Shown piece by piece: positions 53,844-62,641 of a stretch of DNA of 64,000 nucleotides. Position numbers and translations under genes: made by a program. The DNA comes from Nitratidesulfovibrio sp. SRB-5 (lineage in GTDB: Bacteria > Desulfobacterota > Desulfovibrionia > Desulfovibrionales > Desulfovibrionaceae): contig NZ_JAIOTY010000002.1 of assembly GCF_019931275.1 (NCBI RefSeq), positions 950,131-1,014,130 on the forward strand, in the 5' to 3' direction. Within the stretch, counting starts at the first letter, position 1; each line of letters opens with the position of its first letter. The notes beneath the pieces are model-generated. The model saw only the letters and a program-made list of their open reading frames with translations, was not told the origin of the DNA and made no database searches.

Positions 53844-55022
53844 TCAGCTCCTGTAGAAGGCCCGCGCGGGCAGCAGGGGCGTTTCGCGCGTGCGGCACGG
53901 CGCATCGCGCCCGGTGAGCCGGCTGATGATGTCGGCGGTCTTTTCGGCCATGGCGCGCAGGGTCATGCCCTTGCCGCCGATGATGGACAGCAGGCCGGAC
54001 ACGTTGTCGCGCGTGCCGTGGTCGTAGCAGTCGAAGGTGCGGCTGATTTCCTGCGGACGGGCGGCGTCGGCATTGCCGATGAGCGGACGCGCGGCGGACC
54101 AGGCCGAACGGATGGGCGCATCGGCGCAGGCGGGCACCATTTCCGAGCACAGGCGCACCATGCGCTGCACGTGCTCCGGCGGAATGTCCAGATGGTCGGG
54201 GTCGTCGGTGAGCCACATGGAGGTGCCCAGCACCGAAAGGCGGCGCTGCGGCACGATGATGTCGCCTTCGCTGGCCTTGCGCATGCGGTTGATGACCATG
54301 TTGGTCACCCGGCCCTCTATGGCCACCAGCACCCCCGGCCCCGGCTGGATGGGCACGTGCACCCCCGCCAGCGCCGCCACCTTGCCCGCCCAGGCACCGG
54401 CGGCGTTGACCACCATGTCGGCGGGGGCGGACCATTCGCGGCCCCGCGCGCCGTGGGCGTCTTCCGTCAGGGTGCGCAGGCGCAGCCCGCGCACCGCGCC
54501 GCCCTGCACGTCGATGCCGACGACCTCGGTGAAATTGTGGACTGTGGCTCCGCCCGCCCGCGCCGTGGCCAGAAAGGGCAGGGCCAGCCGCCACGCGTCG
54601 AATGTTGCGTCCGGCACCTGCATGGCCGCCAGCACCGTGTCGGTCAGGCCGGGTTCAAGCCTGCGGGCCTGCTCGGGCGTGTAGTCGCGCGTGGGGATGC
54701 CCGTGGCGGCGCAGGCGTCCTTCAGCCGCTGGCGGTAGGCCATGTCCTCGTCGTCCAGGGCCACGAACAGCCCTTCGTTCTGCTCCATGGCCTGCGGCAC
54801 CAGACGGCGCAGGATCATGTTTTCCTCGATGCATTCGCGCGCGGCCTCGGGGTCGTGCACCGCGTAGCGGGCCCCGCTGTGCAGCAGTCCGTGATGACGG
54901 CCCGTGGACCCGCTGAAGAATTCGCCCCGCTCGTAGATGGCCACGGAAAAGCCGCGCAGAATCAGGTCGTGTGCGAGGGCCGCGGCCGTGCCGCCCCCGC
55001 CGATGATGGCGATGTGTTCCAT
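53844..55022 (-). CDS. glpA: FAD-dependent GlpA-like glycerol-3-phosphate dehydrogenase
   Basis: 392 residues from an ATG at 55022 (TGGAG upstream; MEHIAIIGGGG begins the Rossmann fold, so a longer start is not needed). Closely follows E. coli GlpA: STGRHHGLLHSGARYAVHD, AARECIEENMILRRL, DMVVNAAGAWAGKVA, SEGDIIVPQRRLSVLGTS and SIIGGKGMTLRAMAEKTADI. It lacks GlpA's C-terminal BFD-like [2Fe-2S] region, being about 150 residues shorter. Expected reaction: sn-glycerol-3-phosphate (or a related 2-hydroxy compound) to ketone with electrons passed to the adjacent iron-sulfur subunit. The pairing with an SdhB-like rather than GlpBC partner is unusual. Confidence 0.85.
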   Translation of the reverse strand: MEHIAIIGGGGTAAALAHDLILRGFSVAIYERGEFFSGSTGRHHGLLHSGARYAVHDPEAARECIEENMILRRLVPQAMEQNEGLFVALDDEDMAYRQRLKDACAATGIPTRDYTPEQARRLEPGLTDTVLAAMQVPDATFDAWRLALPFLATARAGGATVHNFTEVVGIDVQGGAVRGLRLRTLTEDAHGARGREWSAPADMVVNAAGAWAGKVAALAGVHVPIQPGPGVLVAIEGRVTNMVINRMRKASEGDIIVPQRRLSVLGTSMWLTDDPDHLDIPPEHVQRMVRLCSEMVPACADAPIRSAWSAARPLIGNADAARPQEISRTFDCYDHGTRDNVSGLLSIIGGKGMTLRAMAEKTADIISRLTGRDAPCRTRETPLLPARAFYRS

Positions 55023-55581
55023 GCGTGCTCCACTGTGGGTATGCTGCCGTGCCGGTTGCGCCGGTGCCTTCCGATTGCGCCGAAAAGGGGCGGAAGCCGG
55101 AAGGGCGTCTGGCTGTGCGGCATGCGCGCGGTGCAGGCTGCCCCGCCCGTGCGCCGATGCCGCCCTTGAACGCCGGACCATGCTCATCCCTAGCACGGAT
55201 ACGGGGCAATGGTACAGTGCGCGGTCATGATTGGCGAAACAATCTGGCGATCGAGCGGGAAAAGAGCGAAAATCCGGCCCGGAGGCGATGCGCGCTGGCA
55301 GGGGCGCACTGGCGCTTTACAAGCGGGGACGGGCGGGGTAGCCAGAGTGCTTCCCACGCGACGGTTCGGCGGCGGCGCGGTGGTGCCGGGGGGCACCGCC
55401 GACCAAGGTGCCGATACGGGGCCTGGCTTGCATTGCCTGCCCGGAAAACCCGGCCTGTCCGGAAACTCCGGTAAATCCGGCAACTCCGGTAAATCCGGCA
55501 AGTCCGGCAGGTATGCGGCCCGCGTCCCGTCCGTCGTCCGCATTTGCGCAACCGGTTGCCCGTCTTTCGCAAGGAGCCGCC
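55023..55581. other. Intergenic region upstream of queC with a 9-bp repeat
   Basis: About 560 bp without a convincing gene. A hairpin GGTGGTGCC/GGCACCGCC lies at about 55378-55400. The array at 55458-55511 and a good ribosome-binding site (AAGGAG) precede queC. I see no preQ1 aptamer (no short hairpin followed by an A-rich tail pairing back). Confidence 0.45.
55458..55511. repeat. 9-bp tandem repeat (six copies) upstream of queC
   Basis: Six units of TCCGGNAAN (TCCGGAAAC, TCCGGTAAA, TCCGGCAAC and variants). It is open in two frames, so it resembles the in-frame repeats seen inside genes elsewhere in the window. Confidence 0.9.
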
Positions 55582-56301
55582 ATGCATAGCAAAGAAACCG
55601 CCCTCGTGGTCCTGTCCGGTGGGCAGGATTCCGCAACATGCCTGGGCTGGGCGCTGGAACGCTTTGGCCGGGTGTCCACCATCGGCTTTCATTATGGTCA
55701 GCGCCACACCGTGGAAATGGACTGCCGCCTGCGCCTGATGGACGAGGTGCGCCGCCTGTCCGCGGGCTGGAACGAGCGCCTGGCCGACGACACCACCGTG
55801 GAACTGGCCCTGTTCCGCGAACTGGGCAGCACCGCGCTGACCCACGACGTGGCCATAGAGATGGGCCGCAACGGGCTGCCCACCACCTTCGTGCCGGGGC
55901 GCAACCTGGTGTTCCTGACGGCGGCGGCGGCCCATGCCTACCGGCAGGGCATCCGGCACATCATCATCGGCGTGTGCGAGACCGACTATTCCGGCTACCC
56001 CGATTGCCGCGACGACACCATCAAGGCCATGCAGGTGGCCCTTAACCTGGGCATGGAGACGCGCTTCGTGCTGCACACCCCGCTGATGTGGCTGACCAAG
56101 GGCGCCACGTGGGAACTGGCCCGACAGGTGGGCGGCGACGCCTTTGTCGAGGTGGTGCTGGAGCATACCCACACCTGCTACAAGGGCGTGCGCGCCACCC
56201 GGCACCCGTGGGGCTACGGCTGCGGCGACTGCCCGGCCTGCGACCTGCGCCGCCATGGCTGGGCCGACTACCTGCGCAGTTGTTCCGGCGGCGGGTGCTG
56301 A
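55582..56301 (+). CDS. queC: 7-cyano-7-deazaguanine synthase QueC
   Basis: 239 residues; ATG at 55582 with AAGGAG 6 bp upstream puts the PP-loop SGGQDSAT at residues 12-19, as normal. The zinc-binding Cys cluster is at the C-terminus (HTCYKGVR ... [14 protein letters not shown]), and [15 protein letters not shown] is typical. Converts 7-carboxy-7-deazaguanine to preQ0 with ATP and ammonia in queuosine synthesis. The stop overlaps the queE start by one base. Confidence 0.97.
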   Translation: MHSKETALVVLSGGQDSATCLGWALERFGRVSTIGFHYGQRHTVEMDCRLRLMDEVRRLSAGWNERLADDTTVELALFRELGSTALTHDVAIEMGRNGLPTTFVPGRNLVFLTAAAAHAYRQGIRHIIIGVCETDYSGYPDCRDDTIKAMQVALNLGMETRFVLHTPLMWLTKGATWELARQVGGDAFVEVVLEHTHTCYKGVRATRHPWGYGCGDCPACDLRRHGWADYLRSCSGGGC

Positions 56302-56975
56302 TGGGCTACCGGGTCAAGGAAATCTTTCACTCGCTGCAAGGCGAGGGCGTGCACGCCGGGCGCGCCGCCGTGTTTTGCCGCTTTTCCGGCTGCAACCTGT
56401 GGACCGGGCGCGAGCAGGACCGGCCCGATGCCGCGTGCCGCTTCTGTGATACCGATTTCACGGGCACCGACGGCCCCGGCGGGGGCGTGTTCGAAGATGC
56501 GCAGGCGCTGGCCGCCGCCATCCTTGCCGCCTTTCCGTACCCACTGCCCCCACTTGATGGGGGCGGCTGGCGGCCCTATGTGGTGTTCACCGGCGGCGAA
56601 CCCGCACTGCAACTGAGGCCGGAACTGCTGGACGCCCTGCACGCGCACGGCTGTCTGTGCGGGGTGGAGACCAACGGCACCCTGCCCCTGCCCGCCGGAC
56701 TGGATTGGGTGACCGTAAGCCCCAAGGCGGGCACCCGCCTTGCCGTGACGCGGGGCGACGAATTGAAGCTGGTCTGGCCGCAGGACGGGGTGGACCCCGC
56801 CGATTTCGCGGGGCTGGACTTCGGGCATTTCATCCTGCAGCCGTGCGACGACGCGGCACGCGGGGCAGGCGCACAAGCCGGTGCGGACCACATTGCCGCC
56901 TGCGTGCGCCACTGTCTGGAACATCCGCGCTGGCGGCTTGGGTTGCAGACGCACAAGTATCTGGGCATTCGCTAG
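56301..56975 (+). CDS. queE: 7-carboxy-7-deazaguanine synthase QueE (radical SAM)
   Basis: 224 residues; ATG overlaps the queC stop (TGATG). SLQGEGVHAGRAAVFCRFSG leads into the cluster-binding motif CNLW..., in which the first Cys is separated by 14 residues from CRFC (C-x14-C-x2-C), the known QueE variant of CxxxCxxC. VVFTGGEPALQL and ETNGTLPLP are the SAM/substrate motifs. Rearranges 6-carboxytetrahydropterin to 7-carboxy-7-deazaguanine. Acts between queD and queC products. Confidence 0.96.
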   Translation: MGYRVKEIFHSLQGEGVHAGRAAVFCRFSGCNLWTGREQDRPDAACRFCDTDFTGTDGPGGGVFEDAQALAAAILAAFPYPLPPLDGGGWRPYVVFTGGEPALQLRPELLDALHAHGCLCGVETNGTLPLPAGLDWVTVSPKAGTRLAVTRGDELKLVWPQDGVDPADFAGLDFGHFILQPCDDAARGAGAQAGADHIAACVRHCLEHPRWRLGLQTHKYLGIR

Positions 56976-57035
56976 ACGCCCGCCCCCATGGCATGAACGC
57001 CCCGGCCCCCCGTGCGGTCTGGACATGATCCGTAT

Positions 57036-57088
57036 ATGAGCCGGGCATGAGCTGGGCATGAGCTGGGCATGAGCCCGGCATGAGCCGG
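57036..57088. repeat. 11-bp tandem repeat (five copies) between queE and queD
   Basis: ATGAGCTGGGC-type units at 57036, 57047, 57058, 57069 and 57080. Each unit contains ATG and TGA. No gene overlaps it. Confidence 0.9.
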
Positions 57089-57157
57089 ACCTCTGCGCCG
57101 GGCAACATCACCTCGACACCACGCCGTGCACGCACGGCTGACACACAGGCAGGACGG

Positions 57158-57526
57158 ATGGACATCTTCGTTACGCTTACCTTCGATGCGGCGCACCGGC
57201 TGCCGTGCGTGCCGCAGGGGCACAAGTGCGGCAACCTGCACGGCCACACCTTTACCGTGGAAGTGCACGCGCGCGGCCCCGTGGGCGGCGACACCGGCTG
57301 GGTGATGGATTTCGGCGACTTGAAAAGGCTGGCGAAGCCGGTCATAGACCGGCTGGACCACGCCTACCTTAACGACATCCCCGGGCTGGAGAACCCCACC
57401 AGCGAATGCATCGCCCGCTGGCTGTGGCGCGAACTGAAGCCCGGCCTGCCGCAGCTGTGCCGCCTGGTGGTGCGCGAAAGCCCCACTTCCGGCGCGGTGT
57501 ACGAGGGGGACGCCGGGGCCGCGTAG
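57158..57526 (+). CDS. queD: 6-carboxy-5,6,7,8-tetrahydropterin synthase QueD
   Basis: 122 residues, ATG at 57158 with AGGA upstream. Zinc ligands and catalytic residues are visible: FDAAHRL, CGNLHGHTF (His27/29-type ligands with the catalytic Cys in GHKCGNLHGH), WVMDFGDLK, LDHAYLND and the Glu in NPTSECIARW. Converts dihydroneopterin triphosphate to carboxytetrahydropterin, first dedicated step of queuosine synthesis. Completes queC-queE-queD, although 180 bp with a repeat separates it from queE. Confidence 0.96.
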   Translation: MDIFVTLTFDAAHRLPCVPQGHKCGNLHGHTFTVEVHARGPVGGDTGWVMDFGDLKRLAKPVIDRLDHAYLNDIPGLENPTSECIARWLWRELKPGLPQLCRLVVRESPTSGAVYEGDAGAA

Positions 57527-57568
57527 CCTTCGGGAATCAGGAACCGTCACCGCCACTAGGCATATGGA

Positions 57569-57606
57569 CGCAGAAAGGGGCACCCTGTGGGGTGCCCCTT
57601 TCTGCG
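57569..57606. terminator. Bidirectional terminator between queD and the carboxypeptidase gene
   Basis: Perfect 17-bp stem CGCAGAAAGGGGCACCC/GGGTGCCCCTTTCTGCG with loop TGTG between convergent genes; the arms contain T/A runs suited to both directions. Confidence 0.85.
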
Positions 57607-57634
57607 TGTGGCGCCTTGCGAAAGTTGGCGGGCA

Positions 57635-59098
57635 TCAGCCCTGCTTGTCGGCCACCTCGCGCGGGGCGGCCTTTTTGCCGGGGGCGGGCGTCTTGTCCGC
57701 CGTGGATTTGGTAGACGAAGACTTTTTCCTGGAGGCCTTGGGGGCGGGTTCCTGGTCGTCCGCCTTGGCCACGGCCTTGCGCTCGGATTGCTTCGCCTGG
57801 GCCGTGGCTTTGGCCTTGGTTGCCTTGGGCGCGGCAGACGCCGCAGCCTTGGCGGCCTTGGGGGCGGTCTTTTGCGCCGTCTTGGCGGAGGTGGCCTTTT
57901 CCGCGGTGGCGGCAGCCTTCTTCTTTTTTGACTTCTTCTGCGCGGGGGCAGCCTTGGCGTCTTCCGAGGCCTTGGCAGCAGCCACGGAGGTCTTGCGCGC
58001 CTTGGTGGCCTTGGAGGTCTTGCGCAACTCGGCGTAAGCCTCGCTGTTGGTCTTGTGCAGGTTCAGGGCGTAGTCGGCGGGCCTCATGTCCGCCAGCAGC
58101 GTGGAGACGCTCTTGCCGCCACCAGCCACGGAGCGGAAGCCCGCCTCCACCAGCCGGTTCACTTCCTGGGCGCGGGCCTGGGTGGTTTCCGCGCCCAGCA
58201 CCACGGCCAGCAGCCGGGTCTTGCCGCGCTTCACCGTGGAGATGAGGTTGTAGCCGGAGGCGAACACCCAACCCGTCTTGAGGCCGTCTGCCCCTTCGCA
58301 GTTGCCGAGCAGGGGGTTCTTGTTGGTGGTGATGACCTTGTTGTGCTTGATGTACCGGGTGGAATGGTAGCGCAGGGCTTCCGGGTACTGGGCAAGGTAG
58401 GCGCGGGAAAGGGCAAGCATGTCGCGCGCGGTGGTGTGCTGCCCGGCGGCGGGCAGGCCGTGCGGGTTGCGGAACACGCTGTTCTTCATGCCCAGCGCCC
58501 GGGCCTTGGCGTTCATCATCTGGACGAAGTTGTCCACGTTGCCGCCGATGTGTTCGGCGGTGGCGACGCTGGCGTCGTTCCCCGAGGAAACGGCCATGCC
58601 TTCCAGAAGATCGTCCAGGGTCAGGGTTTCGCCCTGTTTCAGGAACATGCGCGAACCACCCGTGGAGAAGGCGCGGCGGCTGACCTTGACCGTGTCCTTC
58701 AACGATGCCTTGCCCGCGCGCACCTGGTCCAGCGCCACGTACATGGACAGTACCTTGGTGAGCGATGCGGGGGGAATGGGCTCGTCGGCGTTCTGTTCGT
58801 AAATGATGCGGCCAGTGCTCATGTCCAGCAGCATGGCGGAGCGCACGTCGAGCGTTTCGTGGCTGGAGGCTTGCGCCACAGGCGCTGCGAGTAGCATGGC
58901 AACCGCCAGCGCCAGAAGGGCAATGCCGGACAGGCGAGCCGGGCCAAGCCAGTGAGCCGGGCCAGACAGGCGCTTCGAATCAGGCAGGCCGGTTTGGGCG
59001 GTCGGTGCGGTGGCGTGGGCGGCATGGGCCGCCGGGCGGTGTGCTGCGTGGTGCGGGCATTGGGCCGTATGGCCGGGAACGGTGCTGTGCATGCGCAT
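57635..59098 (-). CDS. D-alanyl-D-alanine carboxypeptidase with a histone H1-like C-terminal tail
   Basis: Penicillin-binding serine peptidase, 487 residues from the ATG at 59098. A signal segment (LSGIALLALAVAMLLAAPVAQA, about 56-76) follows a long basic/His-rich leader. Active-site motifs are complete: Ser112-x-x-Lys115 (ASLTK), Ser172-Gly-Asn174 and Lys274-Thr-Gly276. From about residue 360 to the end there is no PBP5 stalk domain but a Lys/Ala/Thr-rich tail (KKSKKKKAAATAEKATSAK and similar). It is highly basic and probably disordered, and could bind anionic wall or membrane polymers. Enzyme role: trimming terminal D-Ala from peptidoglycan stem peptides. Tail function unknown. Confidence 0.92.
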   Translation of the reverse strand: MRMHSTVPGHTAQCPHHAAHRPAAHAAHATAPTAQTGLPDSKRLSGPAHWLGPARLSGIALLALAVAMLLAAPVAQASSHETLDVRSAMLLDMSTGRIIYEQNADEPIPPASLTKVLSMYVALDQVRAGKASLKDTVKVSRRAFSTGGSRMFLKQGETLTLDDLLEGMAVSSGNDASVATAEHIGGNVDNFVQMMNAKARALGMKNSVFRNPHGLPAAGQHTTARDMLALSRAYLAQYPEALRYHSTRYIKHNKVITTNKNPLLGNCEGADGLKTGWVFASGYNLISTVKRGKTRLLAVVLGAETTQARAQEVNRLVEAGFRSVAGGGKSVSTLLADMRPADYALNLHKTNSEAYAELRKTSKATKARKTSVAAAKASEDAKAAPAQKKSKKKKAAATAEKATSAKTAQKTAPKAAKAAASAAPKATKAKATAQAKQSERKAVAKADDQEPAPKASRKKSSSTKSTADKTPAPGKKAAPREVADKQG

Positions 59099-60143
59099 GC
59101 GCTGTCTCGCCTTTCCGAGCCGGCCGCTCCGGGCCGGGAAATCGGTGTGTCAGGCCGCGCGCCGTCCCCTGCTTGGAATGGCTGCACTCCTGTGTACCCC
59201 GCAAGCATTACTGTAGAGGCAGGGGCATGACAAGCATTCTCTGCTGGTTGCGCAGAAAATTGCACGTGTTTTCAGGAGCGGGAATGGTCAGGCAGGCTCC
59301 ATGGAGATGAAAAGGCATTTGAAGCCGTGTCGGAGCGTGAACGCGGCGCCCTTGCGATCTGATGTTGCACGCCAAAAGGGGGGAATTGCATGTCTGTATT
59401 GCCGGGCGCGAGCTGGCCGAAATTTCGGCATGTTGAATATTTTCTAGAGTTTGCCTTGTGTTGGGCGATCTCCGGCAGCCCGCTCTGGTGCTAGGTTTCC
59501 GGGCAGGCCAAAGATTTGCCCTTCGGTTGACCCCATGACGCGATCCATCTGCCGCGAAGCAGTCGCAGTGCTGGGCGATGCATGTCTGCCCAGCCGTCTT
59601 GCAGTATGAACCGCCGCCTTTCACACCTGGGTGGTGGGGGAGGGCAGAGCAGGCGGCGTCTGCCAACAGCAGGGGGGGCGCCCGGGCATATGTATGCAGA
59701 GCATGAACTCTCCATGGTGGAGGTATGTGCTGTAGTCGTATTTGTCGGGCAATTTGGCGTTTTCAAGAAAATGATTTTATATCAATCTGATAGGTTCAGA
59801 GTGGCGGGATCGGTTGATTGTGCAAGTAAATGGTTGCTTGCGTGTATATCGCGCGAGATGGCCAGGTTATCGCGCAATCATGCAAGATTGAGCAGTCAAT
59901 CCGCGCAAGGTTGCGCGAAGCGGATGTTTCCGGGCGGGAGTTTGTGATAAAAATATTTATTCATGTATTCAGTATGTTGGAGGTGTGCTCGTGTGCCTCT
60001 GCCGCCGCCGTGGTCACGCAATGGCACGGGCTGTGCTTTGTGGCTGGGCAAGGACGACGAGTCAGACCGCCGAGTCGGTTCGGATAGCTGTCTAAACGGA
60101 AAGCGTGAACGCGGAGCGCAAACCTCCAACGGAGAGGACCGTC
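59099..60143. promoter_or_regulatory. Long AT-richer intergenic region upstream of the first unknown paralog
   Basis: About 1 kb without a convincing gene, noticeably AT-rich at about 59700-60000. It contains an inverted repeat TCGCGCAA/TTGCGCGA (59870-59877 / 59911-59918) enclosing CAATC/GATTG, and AT-rich tracts such as GATAAAAATATTTATTCATG near 59947. This much non-coding AT-rich DNA suggests several regulators or a long leader. Confidence 0.4.
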
Positions 60144-60725
60144 ATGAACATCACCTTCGAAATCATCGGACAGAGTTGTGACCTCGCACTGCACCCCGTT
60201 TCGCCGCAGACGGCCGAAGCCATCCGCTCCAAGGGGCGCGAAATATACGCCGAAAAGTACATGAACTGGTGGCGCAAGGGGAACACCCGCACCTTCGGCA
60301 TGCGCCTTGGGCCCGACAGTCTTGTCCGCCTGTTCGTTGACGGTCGTCAGGCCGAACTGGACGAGAACCTGCTGTTCCGCGACGTAACCACCATCCGCCG
60401 CCGCATGTATCTGAACAGCAAGGCCAAGTATCTCGCCGTGCTGGGCTATGACGACGAGTGGTGCGCCTTCAAGTGGATATGGCACGACGTGAAGAATTTC
60501 GACCCCGCCAAGTTCAGCTTCCAGGTGCTGAATTGGGACCGCGTGATGAAGACGCAGGGGTACAACGTGGTGGACAACGTGTTCTACGACGGCCACCTGG
60601 CAGATGACGATTCGTGGTGCAACCCCAGCGGGTTCACCCTCATCGATCCGATGATCATCGACCTTGCGGACGTGCGCCGCGAGGTGGAGGCCGAACAGGC
60701 CGGTAACGGAAAGAAGGCGGCATAG
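60144..60725 (+). CDS. Unknown protein, paralog A
   Basis: 193 residues, ATG at 60144 with GGAGAGG about 6 bp upstream. Not recognised. It is clearly a paralog of the gene at 61598: about 70% identity over the first 60 residues, including SCDLALHPVS, GREIYAEKYM and GNTR.FGMR, and shared C-terminal motifs (ADD.W.NP.GFTLIDP). No signal peptide or membrane helix; mixed hydrophobic/charged pattern suggests a small cytosolic alpha/beta fold with many Trp/Tyr. Own long upstream region and strong terminator, so expressed alone. Function unknown. Confidence 0.85.
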   Translation: MNITFEIIGQSCDLALHPVSPQTAEAIRSKGREIYAEKYMNWWRKGNTRTFGMRLGPDSLVRLFVDGRQAELDENLLFRDVTTIRRRMYLNSKAKYLAVLGYDDEWCAFKWIWHDVKNFDPAKFSFQVLNWDRVMKTQGYNVVDNVFYDGHLADDDSWCNPSGFTLIDPMIIDLADVRREVEAEQAGNGKKAA

Positions 60726-60854
60726 CCGCTCGCATACAAGTACTTCCGGTTGGGGTTCCCGCCCGACCGATCGCCAGACCCGCACTCGTAGTAGCCCTAC
60801 CCCTCCCTGCCCGAGAGCGGAGGCCCCCACACCCTCCGCTCTCCCCCTCCCCCA

Positions 60855-60897
60855 GGGCCCGCCGTCCGTAAGCGGCGGGCCCCGCCTTTTCTTTTTT
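60855..60897 (+). terminator. Terminator of paralog A
   Basis: Perfect 10-bp stem GGGCCCGCCG/CGGCGGGCCC (60855-60882) followed by CGCCTTTTCTTTTTT; a second hairpin GAGAGCGGAGG/CCTCCGCTCTC (60813-60843) precedes it. Confidence 0.9.
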
Positions 60898-61597
60898 CGG
60901 CCAGCACGGGTACGAGCGTGCTGTGCGTATCTGCCATGCCGAGAGTGAAAAAAAGATGTGATCGCTCACATTATTTTTTTGAAAATGAAAAAAATCACAA
61001 TTGGAGTGAAAAGTGCCTGCTAAGTTACGGAGTTTTGTGGAAAATGGATTGTGCGACCAATGTGTGCTGGTTGCGGCAGGTTGCTCGGCACGGCGTTGGG
61101 GTATTTAAAAATTACTTTATATTTTAGCATGCTGCATGCTCGCCGCGAGTGAGGCGCGCACTCGTTTGGGTGATGTGAGCACCGGGTTTTTCGATAGGTT
61201 GAGTTGACAAACAGCGAGGTAAGAGGCAGTGTGGGCTCGTCGTTGCTGTGTGAACAACCAGTACAAGCGACCCAGTCTTGCCACTTCATCGGAACCTGCC
61301 CGTTCATCACGATGAAGGTGGCGGCCCGGACACGGTGAGCGTGTCGGGCAGGCCGGACCGACCAGCGCGAAAGCGCGGCGGACCGGAGGGGCCACGGGTG
61401 GCGAAAGGTGTTCGGACACGGCGTACGACGCGATGCGCGAGAGCGGCGCGGGGCACAGGCGGCGCGCCGTCCCACGGGACGGCGGACGGGCTCACCCCAC
61501 ATGCGATCTCACGGAGGGATCGCACGGCATCCGGGCGGCCGCACCGGATGCAGCCGGAAACCGAGAGGGCGCATCGGCAACGAAATGGAGTCCCATC
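60898..61597. promoter_or_regulatory. Long AT-richer intergenic region upstream of paralog B
   Basis: About 700 bp without a convincing gene; 60960-61210 is AT-rich. TTGGGG-16-TATATT (61096-61123) is a candidate promoter, AGCATGCTGCATGCT (about 61128-61142) a palindrome next to it. The layout repeats that upstream of paralog A. Confidence 0.4.
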
Positions 61598-62149
61598 ATG
61601 AACGTTACCCTTACCATCTCCGGCAGAAGCTGCGACCTGGCCCTGCACCCCGTCTCGCCGCGTACGGCACTGGCCATCCGCGCCAAGGGGCGCAAGATCT
61701 ACGCCGAGAAGTACATGGACTTCTGGCGCCGCGGCAACACCCGCAATTTCGGCATGCGCATCGAGGCCGACACCAGGGTGCAGCTCTTCATCGACGGGTC
61801 GGAACAGACCTTCGACATGGGCGCACTGCTTGGCAACGTGTCCACCAGCATGAGCAACCTGTACCTTGACAGCAAGGCTCAATACCTGGCGGTAATGGGC
61901 TTTGCCGAAGAAGTGTGCAGCTACACCTGGACCTGGAACAACGTGGAAAGCTTCGATGCCGCCCGCTTCATGACCTGCATCACCGACTTCGGTCCGGTGC
62001 TGGGCAGCACCATGCGCGCCATCGACGAAGTGCGCTACGACACCCTGTGTGCCGACGACTTCGCGTGGGGCAACCCCGGCGGCTTCACCCTCATCGACCC
62101 GGTGGTGCTGGATCTTGACCAGCTTCGCCGCGTGGCCCGCGCCGCCTAG
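61598..62149 (+). CDS. Unknown protein, paralog B
   Basis: 183 residues, ATG at 61598 with TGGAG 8 bp upstream. Not recognised as any named family. Shares with paralog A the N-terminal block SCDLALHPVSP, RKIYAEKYM, RRGNTRNFGMR and the C-terminal block DDFAWGNPGGFTLIDPV followed by a DL..LRR helix. The Cys at residue 12 is conserved in both. The middle (SKAQYLAVMGFAEEVCSYTW) is also alignable. No transmembrane or export signal. Strong terminator directly downstream. Most likely a tandem duplication with separate promoters. Confidence 0.85.
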   Translation: MNVTLTISGRSCDLALHPVSPRTALAIRAKGRKIYAEKYMDFWRRGNTRNFGMRIEADTRVQLFIDGSEQTFDMGALLGNVSTSMSNLYLDSKAQYLAVMGFAEEVCSYTWTWNNVESFDAARFMTCITDFGPVLGSTMRAIDEVRYDTLCADDFAWGNPGGFTLIDPVVLDLDQLRRVARAA

Positions 62150-62641
62150 CCGACACGTTCGCCACCGCCGCCTTCGGGCGCACTGTGATCATCGGGGGGA
62201 GCCGCAGGCTCCCCCCTTTTTCATGTTGTGTCGCGGCGGCTGGTTGTGCGGCAGGCGTGCACATGCGCCTTCCTGCCTGAAGGGCCGGGCAGCTCGAACG
62301 GCAACGCGAACGGCGGCGGGAACAGCGGCGCATCGCGCGGCAGAATCTCCCGCATCCGGGCCGCTTCCGGGCATTATCCGGGCCGCATCCGGCAAGCATC
62401 CGGCAGGCATCCGCCCACGCACAGGCACCGGGCCGGGCATGTCCCGCCACTGTCACTACGGAAAAACCGTCCCGCCGGACATGTTTCGAACTGGCAGGGC
62501 GAAAGGACGGGGTTGCAAGGCGCATCCCGGACATGCCACTATACGCACCCGGCTGAACGCGCCCTTGTCATGCACGGGCCGTCGGTGCGGCATGCATCAG
62601 CCGCCCGGAAGCGAACTATCCAGCACTGCACGGAAGGTACG
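62150..62641. terminator. Terminator of paralog B and following intergenic region
   Basis: Hairpin GGGGGGAGCC/GGCTCCCCCC (62194-62216, loop GCA) followed by TTTTTC is a classical terminator. The remaining 420 bp up to the antiporter gene is GC-rich, has short CGGCA/CATCCGGCA repeats and shows no gene. Confidence 0.75.

Noticed and set aside
55230-55581. preQ1 riboswitch expected upstream of queC
   Set aside because: No compact hairpin with an A-rich tail and no pairing back to the loop could be found; the region instead holds a 9-bp repeat.
55408-55581. N-terminal extension of QueC
   Set aside because: The extension translates a 9-bp repeat; the ATG at 55582 has a good ribosome-binding site and gives the standard QueC N-terminus.
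59582-60087. Two overlapping open frames on the plus strand in the AT-rich gap
   Set aside because: Poor composition, no ribosome-binding sites, and they overlap each other and regulatory-looking repeats.
60960-61010. AT-rich TGAAAATGAAAAAAATCA as a Fur box
   Set aside because: It matches only the left part of the consensus and lacks the inverted half, unlike the site upstream of flavodoxin.
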